Positions 1-5,032 of a DNA stretch of 5,032 nt are shown in pieces. Under the pieces are notes generated by a model that did not search any database, had not been told where the DNA came from, and saw nothing but the letters and a program-made list of their open reading frames with translations. Source of the stretch: Verrucomicrobiota bacterium (GTDB lineage Bacteria; Verrucomicrobiota; Verrucomicrobiia; Opitutales; Seribacteraceae); NCBI GenBank assembly GCA_030830145.1, contig JAURNO010000233.1, forward strand, positions 1-5,032, written 5' to 3'. The translations under genes were made by a program, and so were the position numbers. The number at the start of each line of letters is the position of its first letter. The stretch's first letter is position 1.

Positions 1-2391
1 GACGTCCAAACCGGTTGAACGAGGAGCATTTCGCAAGGCATGAACCACTGAGTTCAAGTTGGGCTGACTGGTGCACCCCGAAAGAGACGAAATGGCCAAA
101 TCAACCACGTCGACCCCTGCTTCGGAGGCTTTGAGAACTGAAGCTGAGGCAATTCCGCTGGAATCATGGGTATGAAAATGGATGGGGAGGGAGACCTCGT
201 TGCGCAAGGTCTTTACCAACCGATAGGCGGCCGTTGGATGACAGAGACCCGCCATGTCCTTGATCGCAATGATGTGGGCGCCCATCTTTTCCAATTCCTT
301 GGCTAAGTCGACATAGTACTTCAATACATACTTTTCTTCGGTCGATTCGGTGAAATCACCCGTAAAGCAGACGGCAGCCTCGCAAAGGGAAGAAGTCCGT
401 TCGCTCACCGCTTCCATGGCGACCTTGAGATTGGGAAGGTAATTGAGGGAATCGAATATGCGGAAAACATCCATACCTGCTTCCGATGCATGAACAACGA
501 ATTCACGGACGACGTTGTCCGGATAATTCGCATAACCCACTGCATTCGAGCCCCTCAACAGCATTTGAAAAAGTACGTTTGGGATTTTTTCCCTCAGTAA
601 GCGCAGACGATCGTAAGGCGATTCTCCCAAAAAACGCATGCAAGTATCGAACGTCGCCCCACCCCACATTTCGAGACTGAAAAGTTCGGGCGTTTTGCGA
701 GTAATGTAATCGGCAACCGCAAGCATGTCGTAGGATCTCATACGAGCGGCGAAAAGAGATTGATGGGCATCCCTCAAAGTCGTGTCCGTGACCATCAGAG
801 GCTTTTGTTTGCGAAGCCACTGGGAAAACTTTTTCGCTCCCATGGAAAGCAATAAATCACGGGTTCCTCTGGGTGGTTCTTCTCTTGAATCAAATGAGGG
901 TTCGATCAAGGGAAGTGGGTTTTCCATACGGGGACGCCCCTTGACCTGAGGATTGCCGTTCACGATGATCTCGGCCAAGTAGCTCAAAAGCTTGGAAGCC
1001 CGATCGCGGCGAGCCTTGAACTTGAACAAATCAGGTGTGACGTCGATCATTTTGGTCGTCGCTTTGCCGGCAACGAAATCCTTGTGATTGATTACGTTTT
1101 CAAGAAATGGGATGTTGGTCTTGACGCCCCTGATTCTCATCTCCCTCAGGGCCCGGTGCATCCGGTCCAATGCTTGAGGAAGATTGGGACCGGAAGTAGT
1201 GAGTTTGACCAGCAGAGAGTCGTAAAAAGGAGTAATGATCGACCCGGTATCACCCATCGCTCCGTCCAATCGGACCCCGAAACCGGCGGCCGAACGATAG
1301 CTGAGGATTTTTCCGTAGTCGGGAGTAAAGTCCTTTTCGGGATCCTCTGTCGTTACCCGGCATTGCACGGCGCATCCGTTTCTGGGAATGTCATCCTGTT
1401 GAGGAATCCCTATATTGGTGGAATGCAAACCTTGGTTCATGGCCACCAAAATCTGAGAGCGCACAATGTCTATGCCGGTAATCTGTTCGGTCACGGTGTG
1501 CTCAACCTGAATGCGCGGATTCATCTCGATGAAGAACCATTCATTGGTATCTTGGTCCAATAAAAATTCGACCGTACCCGCGTTATCGTAACCAATCTTG
1601 CGGGCTAGCTCAACGCCTGCCTGACAAAGTTCGGAAACGACCTCCATCGGAATACCGATCGAGGGTGCGACCTCAACCACTTTTTGATAACGCCTTTGAA
1701 CCGAGCAGTCGCGTTCATGCAAATGCACTACGTTCCCCTTCTTGTCACCAAGAACCTGCACTTCCAAGTGCTTTGCCCGGGCAACGTAGCGTTCAAGAAA
1801 CACAGCCGAGTTACCGAACGCCCGTTCGGCTTCGCCTTGGGCTTCCTCCAGCATAGCTTCGAGGTCCTGTTCCTTCGTTACGACCCTCATCCCTCTGCCT
1901 CCTCCGCCAAAGGCGGCTTTGATAATCAGAGGGAAGCCTATCTTTCTTCCCCATTGAAGGGCCTCTCGAGGCTTGGAAACGGCTTTGGGCGTTGCGGGCA
2001 ATGTCGGAACACCCGCCTCATCGGCGGCTTTTTTCGCAGCAACCTTGTCTCCCATGCTTTCCAACAATTCAGGTCTTGGCCCGACGAAGGTGATACCGGC
2101 ATTTTCGCAAGCTCTTGCAAATTCGGCATTTTCCGAGAGAAAACCGTAACCCGGATGAATAAGGTCGACACCCTTGTCTTTGGCGAGGGAGATAATCGAA
2201 TCAATATCGAGATAAGCGGCAACCGGACCCTTGCCCCGGCCAACCAAGTAGGCTTCATCCGCCTTGAATCGATGGACGCCGAACCTGTCCTCCTCTGCAT
2301 AAATAGCAACGGTTCTCAGATTAAGTTCAGTCGCGGAGCGAAAAATACGAACGGCAATTTCACTGCGATTTGCAACGAGGAGTTTTTTCAT
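1..2391 (-). CDS. pyc: Pyruvate carboxylase, N-terminal 797 residues (3' end outside window)
   Basis: Biotin-dependent cytoplasmic enzyme making oxaloacetate from pyruvate, bicarbonate and ATP (anaplerosis). The frame is open from ATG at 2391 to the left edge. Residues 1 to about 450 are a biotin carboxylase: N-terminal KKLLVANRSEIAVRIF, glycine-rich ATP-grasp loop KAAFGGGGRGMR (158-169), RDCSVQRRYQK (227-237), and the catalytic set E289, N291, R293, Q295, V296, E297 in EMNPRIQVEH. A linker (about 478-530) leads to the carboxyltransferase barrel: TDTTLRDAHQS (535-545) with metal ligand D541, pyruvate-contact R613 in LLRGSNAVGY, K711 in IKDMAGL (the lysine that is carboxylated in this family), and metal ligands H740 and H742 in HFHTHD. 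Biotin carboxylase before carboxyltransferase in one chain marks pyruvate carboxylase rather than OadA or acetyl-CoA carboxylase. The family is about 1,150 residues, so roughly 350 are missing, including the tetramerisation region and biotinyl domain. The start is fixed by homology, as the conserved fold begins at residue 2, but no Shine-Dalgarno sequence precedes it. Confidence 0.96.
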   Translation of the reverse strand, partial: MKKLLVANRSEIAVRIFRSATELNLRTVAIYAEEDRFGVHRFKADEAYLVGRGKGPVAAYLDIDSIISLAKDKGVDLIHPGYGFLSENAEFARACENAGITFVGPRPELLESMGDKVAAKKAADEAGVPTLPATPKAVSKPREALQWGRKIGFPLIIKAAFGGGGRGMRVVTKEQDLEAMLEEAQGEAERAFGNSAVFLERYVARAKHLEVQVLGDKKGNVVHLHERDCSVQRRYQKVVEVAPSIGIPMEVVSELCQAGVELARKIGYDNAGTVEFLLDQDTNEWFFIEMNPRIQVEHTVTEQITGIDIVRSQILVAMNQGLHSTNIGIPQQDDIPRNGCAVQCRVTTEDPEKDFTPDYGKILSYRSAAGFGVRLDGAMGDTGSIITPFYDSLLVKLTTSGPNLPQALDRMHRALREMRIRGVKTNIPFLENVINHKDFVAGKATTKMIDVTPDLFKFKARRDRASKLLSYLAEIIVNGNPQVKGRPRMENPLPLIEPSFDSREEPPRGTRDLLLSMGAKKFSQWLRKQKPLMVTDTTLRDAHQSLFAARMRSYDMLAVADYITRKTPELFSLEMWGGATFDTCMRFLGESPYDRLRLLREKIPNVLFQMLLRGSNAVGYANYPDNVVREFVVHASEAGMDVFRIFDSLNYLPNLKVAMEAVSERTSSLCEAAVCFTGDFTESTEEKYVLKYYVDLAKELEKMGAHIIAIKDMAGLCHPTAAYRLVKTLRNEVSLPIHFHTHDSSGIASASVLKASEAGVDVVDLAISSLSGCTSQPNLNSVVHALRNAPRSTGLDV

Positions 2392-2421
2392 GGAGAGAAT
2401 TTAATGATTAAGTAAGCGAGC
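2392..2421 (-). promoter_or_regulatory. Short AT-rich leader of pyruvate carboxylase with a small palindrome
   Basis: Only 30 bases separate the upstream terminator's T-run from the pyruvate carboxylase ATG. They contain a perfect 11-base palindrome TTAATCATTAA (plus-strand 2401-2411) followed by the pyrimidine-rich ATTCTCTCC directly before the start codon. There is no purine-rich ribosome binding site, so initiation may be leaderless-like or depend on ribosomal protein S1. Any -35 element would have to lie inside the terminator hairpin (a weak TTGAAG is there); I find no convincing -35/-10 pair. The palindrome could be part of a -10 region, a small operator, or chance in AT-rich sequence. 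Confidence 0.3.
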
Positions 2422-2456
2422 TTGAAAAAAATGCCTTCAAGGCAGGAGGTTTTCAA
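2422..2456 (-). terminator. Intrinsic terminator after the prepilin peptidase gene
   Basis: Read on the minus strand, the hairpin TGCCT-TGA-AGGCA (plus-strand 2432-2444) is followed immediately by seven T residues (plus-strand A-run 2425-2431). Flanking TTGAAAA (2450-2456) and TTTTCAA (2422-2428) can pair as an outer stem around an internal loop. The hairpin lies 26 bases beyond the prepilin peptidase stop codon, so it fits as the end of the three-gene transcript. The core stem is only 5 bp, so termination may be incomplete and allow read-through into pyruvate carboxylase. Confidence 0.75.
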
Positions 2457-2470
2457 CGTAAAAAAAGGAT

Positions 2471-3376
2471 TTATCCTACCGAAGAGCTCCGGAAGACCAA
2501 TGAAAAGGAGTCAAACCACCCATCCACCCATGATCTCAGAAAGGCCAGATAAAGCAAACCCGCCAAGGCAAGATAGGGGCCAAAAGGGACTTCCTGCCCC
2601 CAAGCCAAAGCTTCGGAATCATCTTTTTCATGGGACCTCATCCTCCCGACCACCATCACGGGGAGGAGGATCAGAGCCCCTAGCGTCGCTCCTCCGAAAA
2701 TAGCGAAGACTGCTCCCTTCCATCCGCAAAAGGCCCCAATGCACCCCATCAACTTGACGTCTCCTTCACCCAAAGCTTCTTTTTTCAGGGCCTTCTCTGC
2801 AAGGATTCCAATCCAATACATGGAAGCCGAACCGATCAGCACTCCGATGAGGGAATTCATACCTCCGCCAAAACGTTCCAAAAAATCGTTCGATTGGTGG
2901 ATTAAGTGAAGGGAGGGAAAGGCAATGGATAACAAAACTCCTCCCACGGCTCCACCCATGCTGAACCTGTCCGGAATGATCATATGCTCCATGTCAACCA
3001 CCACCACCGCAATCATGAGCCAGGCAAAAATGCATCCTCCCACCAAGAGCCCCAAGCTCGGGATTTGGGCATAAGAGTAAAAAAGATAACCGAAGACCAA
3101 AGCGACAAAAGCTTCCACCAACCAATATCGAAAAGGAATCTTGAAAGTGCAGCAACCCGCTTTCCCTCCCTGAACCAACCAACTCACAAGAGGCAGGTTC
3201 CTGTACCAGGGAATGGGAGAGTTGCATTGGGGACAACGTGAACGTGGCGAAACGACCGATTGACCAAGAGGAATCCGATGAGCGCAGACATTCAGAAAGC
3301 TACCAGCCACGGCTCCCAAGGAAAGACCGGCCAAAAGCATTCCCGTTTCACTCGAAAGCAGCTCCGGCAAAGTCAT
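2471..3376 (-). CDS. pilD: Type IV prepilin peptidase / leader peptidase A24 family
   Basis: Integral inner-membrane aspartic protease that cleaves the leader of type IV prepilins and type II secretion pseudopilins; many members also N-methylate the new N-terminus. From ATG 3376 it has 301 residues, usual for the family. The first hydrophobic segment (about 13-32) contains GSFLNVCAHRIP (25-36), the start of the N-terminal DiS_P_DiS domain. A cytoplasmic loop carries CPQC (48-51) and PIPWYRNLPLVSW, followed by C75-C76 and PFRYWLVE. About six further hydrophobic segments follow. The catalytic aspartates are D128 in VVDMEHMIIPD and D206 in GEGDVKL (GxGD type); VPFGPYLALAG (263-273) is the conserved C-terminal motif. 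The start is chosen because ATG 3376 overlaps the aroE stop as ATGA and has AAAGG (3383-3387) six bases upstream; an in-frame ATG at 3397 would add seven residues inside aroE. Odd point: the second cysteine pair is AxCC instead of CxxC. No pilin or secretion genes are adjacent, so the substrate is unknown. Confidence 0.93.
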   Translation of the reverse strand: MTLPELLSSETGMLLAGLSLGAVAGSFLNVCAHRIPLGQSVVSPRSRCPQCNSPIPWYRNLPLVSWLVQGGKAGCCTFKIPFRYWLVEAFVALVFGYLFYSYAQIPSLGLLVGGCIFAWLMIAVVVVDMEHMIIPDRFSMGGAVGGVLLSIAFPSLHLIHQSNDFLERFGGGMNSLIGVLIGSASMYWIGILAEKALKKEALGEGDVKLMGCIGAFCGWKGAVFAIFGGATLGALILLPVMVVGRMRSHEKDDSEALAWGQEVPFGPYLALAGLLYLAFLRSWVDGWFDSFSLVFRSSSVG

Positions 3377-4290
3377 CGCAAGCCTTTCATGGCCCATTCG
3401 GCTTCCTTCAACATGACGTCCGCAGGCACCGGCTCGTCTGTCCAGATCTCCAATGCCCGGGCCGCTTGATGGACAAGCATGGACAATCCGTTGCCAAAGG
3501 CCATGCCCGCCTTTCTCGCTTCGGTAAGCAAAGCGGTTTCCGGCGGATTGTAAATCATGTCGTACACTTTGGTATCGGAAGATAACCCCGCCAATGACAG
3601 AGGGGAAGGATCTTCTTCGCGAAGGCCCAGTGAGGTTGCATTGATGACGAGAAGGTTATTCAAGTCCTTTGTTTCCTGAGGCATGGACGATAGGGCAAAG
3701 GGGTGGATACGCTCCTTACCAAACTCTTCTCCGAGGGATTCACTCATCTTCGAAAGACGTTCCAAAGAGCGGTTTGCGACCCGAACCCTGGCACATCCGT
3801 TCAAGAGGCATTTTGCGACTGCGGCACGAGCGGCACCACCAGCTCCAAGAACCAAGACTTTGGAGTTTTCCAAGGAAACGGACAAGTCCTCCAACACTCC
3901 TTTTTCCAGGCCATAACCATCGGTATTGCTGCCTATCCATCCGCTTCCGTTCCATCGGAGGGTATTCACCGCACCCATGAGTTTGGCCTCCTCGTCAATC
4001 CTCTCGACCAAAGGCAGGACCTCGACCTTGTGGGGTATGGTCAGGTTCAGACCACGGTAGCCCATTTCGGCAAGCTTCGGGAGGGCTTCGGCAAGTTGGT
4101 CGGCGGGAACTTCTATCTTGTGATAAATCCAATGAGCATACTCTGGATGGGATTCGCTCATTTTTTTCAGAGCCGCATTATGAAGCTGAGGACTGATCGA
4201 ATGGCCAATGGGGCAACCCAAAACAGCCAAACCCACTTGACCATCGGCAAGGGGACTCAACTCGCCAATCTCAAGAGATCCTTCAGGCAC
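3373..4290 (-). CDS. aroE: Shikimate dehydrogenase (NADP+)
   Basis: Cytoplasmic enzyme of the shikimate pathway that reduces 3-dehydroshikimate to shikimate with NADPH. Numbered from GTG 4290 (305 residues), the substrate domain has GCPIGHSISPQLHNAAL with S31 and S33 (shikimate carboxylate contacts), NLTIPHK with catalytic K88, GAVNTL with N109, and NTDGYG with catalytic D124. The Rossmann domain has GAGGAAR (149-155) and the NADP-type NRS (173-175). The C-terminus has MLVHQAARALEIW with the conserved Gln at 275. All active-site residues are present, so it should be functional and AroE-like rather than quinate/shikimate YdiB-like, though that split cannot be settled by eye. No ATG is available near the N-terminus. 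GTG 4290 overlaps the upstream stop by 8 bases; TTG 4329 would add 13 residues and give a 47-base overlap. Neither has a strong ribosome binding site. About 20 residues precede the first beta strand, more than in E. coli AroE. Its stop overlaps the prepilin peptidase start. Confidence 0.94.
   Translation of the reverse strand: MPEGSLEIGELSPLADGQVGLAVLGCPIGHSISPQLHNAALKKMSESHPEYAHWIYHKIEVPADQLAEALPKLAEMGYRGLNLTIPHKVEVLPLVERIDEEAKLMGAVNTLRWNGSGWIGSNTDGYGLEKGVLEDLSVSLENSKVLVLGAGGAARAAVAKCLLNGCARVRVANRSLERLSKMSESLGEEFGKERIHPFALSSMPQETKDLNNLLVINATSLGLREEDPSPLSLAGLSSDTKVYDMIYNPPETALLTEARKAGMAFGNGLSMLVHQAARALEIWTDEPVPADVMLKEAEWAMKGLR
3383..3387 (-). promoter_or_regulatory. Ribosome binding site deciding the prepilin peptidase start
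   Basis: AAAGG lies within the last codons of aroE, six bases before ATG 3376, which overlaps the aroE TGA stop as ATGA. The spacing and overlap favour this start over the in-frame ATG at 3397 and suggest translational coupling to aroE. Confidence 0.55.
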
Positions 4291-5032
4291 TTGCGGCAAT
4301 CCGTTGAACTCTTTCGAATTCGAGAACAAAGCCGGTAAAAAGACCCGACTTCTCCGGGTCCTCGGCCTTGAGGTAATGATGAATCAAATTGCGGCAACCT
4401 CGAACCAAAGTATCGGCTACGGTAACGGGCAACAAGGCCGAACCGGAGTCCTCGATCGAATAATCGCCCAAGAATTCCTCAACCTGATCGACTTCGTAAA
4501 TTCTTCCTCCCGCCCAAGGATCAACGTAAAAAGGCCTATCGTCACAGAAGCAACCAACCATGAACCGACCCGGCAATCCTATGGGCTCGAGATCGAAGCC
4601 AAGCCTGCGGGCAATCAGGATGTATAAAACCGACAAAGTAATCGGTAGTCCCCTCCTTCGCTCAAGCACGCGATGGAGAAAACTGTTCTGTGGATTTTCG
4701 AAATCTTTGCCGGCCCCCCGAAAACCGTATTCGTGAAAAAGAACCCGGCTGATCACCGAGCAGATTTCGAGAGACAGCATGGGAGGAGTCAGCAATTCCC
4801 TGCAACGATCGGAAAGCTTGTCCAAAAAAAGGGTGGCGCAAGGAAGCTCGAAATTCGGATAAACGGTTCGGTCGAGAAGGAACCACCCTGTTTCAAGTTC
4901 GTATCTTTGCGAACGAATAAAGTCGATGAAACCACTGACACCATCAACCCAACCAAGGGTCCTGATCAAGTCCTGAGCATGCTTGGCCAAAAGAGGGTCA
5001 TGATCATCCGCCATTTCCCTCAGGAAAACAAC
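4283..5032 (-). CDS. SirB1-type transglutaminase-like protein, probably 5'-partial
   Basis: Recognised as a SirB1/transglutaminase-like core (Transglut_core2) family protein of unknown biochemical role. Numbered from ATG 5014 (243 residues), it has WFLLDRTVYP (44-53), VISRVLFHEYGFRG (87-100), NPQNSFLHRVLERRRGLPITLSVLY (core, 107-131), ARRLGFDLEPIGLPG (135-149) and PFYVDPWAGGR (161-171). Only the VDP aspartate of a Cys-His-Asp triad is evident: there is no Cys at the usual nucleophile position, as in many SirB1 proteins, and the usual GHF histidine is R150 here. The frame stays open to the right edge through six more codons (VVFLRE). The helix-like stretch FLREMADDHDPLLAKHAQDLIRTLG looks like one HEAT-type helix pair, so the true start is probably outside the window. 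ATG 5014 is still possible, with AGGG only a few bases before it. The gene overlaps aroE at its 3' end, suggesting cotranscription, but no link to the shikimate pathway is known to me. Confidence 0.82.
   Translation of the reverse strand, partial: VVFLREMADDHDPLLAKHAQDLIRTLGWVDGVSGFIDFIRSQRYELETGWFLLDRTVYPNFELPCATLFLDKLSDRCRELLTPPMLSLEICSVISRVLFHEYGFRGAGKDFENPQNSFLHRVLERRRGLPITLSVLYILIARRLGFDLEPIGLPGRFMVGCFCDDRPFYVDPWAGGRIYEVDQVEEFLGDYSIEDSGSALLPVTVADTLVRGCRNLIHHYLKAEDPEKSGLFTGFVLEFERVQRIAASA

Noticed and set aside
1084..1563. 159-codon open frame on the plus strand
   Set aside because: Antisense to the pyruvate carboxylase biotin carboxylase region; no motif or start signal supports it.
2401..2411. 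Palindrome TTAATGATTAA as a defined regulator's operator
   Set aside because: It is short and AT-rich and I cannot tie it to a named regulator, so it is noted only as part of the leader.
1684..2415. 243-codon open frame on the plus strand
   Set aside because: It is antisense to the highly conserved biotin carboxylase domain, has low-complexity composition without recognisable motifs, and no ribosome binding site. It is a shadow of the strongly biased codons of the real gene.
2422..2703. 93-codon open frame on the plus strand spanning the intergenic gap
   Set aside because: It starts in the terminator and runs antisense through the prepilin peptidase; the product is Pro/Arg/Lys-rich with no family resemblance.
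3120..3175. Frameshift explaining the altered cysteine motif of the prepilin peptidase
   Set aside because: Flanking motifs (NLPLVSW before, PFRYWLVE after) are in the same frame with normal spacing, and shifted frames give no CxxC.
3703..4338. 211-codon open frame on the plus strand
   Set aside because: It lies antisense to aroE, whose catalytic motifs are all intact. The translated plus-strand product matches nothing I recognise.

Overview
The window carries four protein-coding genes, all on the minus strand, so transcription runs from the right edge to the left. Two of them run off the window: the first gene at its 5' end (right edge) and the last at its 3' end (left edge). Base composition is near 50% GC and coding density is very high. 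The layout, the style of the AroE N-terminus and the transglutaminase-like protein resemble what I remember of Verrucomicrobiota (Opitutae-like) genomes. That placement comes from memory of the families, not from a search, and I hold it at low to moderate confidence.

Right to left, the layout is: (1) a SirB1-type transglutaminase-like protein (4283-5032, probably 5'-partial); (2) aroE, shikimate dehydrogenase (3373 to about 4290, possibly 4329); (3) a type IV prepilin peptidase/leader peptidase A24 (2471-3376); (4) a 79-base gap holding a clear intrinsic terminator; (5) the first 797 codons of a single-chain pyruvate carboxylase (1-2391), whose C-terminal part lies outside the window. Genes 1 to 3 overlap end to start, by 8 bases (or 47) and by an ATGA overlap, so they look like one translationally coupled transcript ending at the terminator. 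Pyruvate carboxylase begins only about 30 bases past the terminator's T-run and must rely on a promoter overlapping the terminator or on read-through.

Functionally this is a housekeeping region: aromatic amino acid synthesis (AroE), processing and export of type IV pilin-like proteins (prepilin peptidase), anaplerotic oxaloacetate synthesis (pyruvate carboxylase), and an uncharacterised SirB1-like protein. No biochemical link between the genes of the overlapping cluster is evident. I see no mobile element, CRISPR array, RNA gene or obviously new system. The points worth a second look are small: a rearranged zinc-type cysteine motif in the prepilin peptidase, a conserved His replaced by Arg in the SirB1-like protein, the lack of an ATG start for aroE, and the tight terminator/leader arrangement before pyruvate carboxylase.
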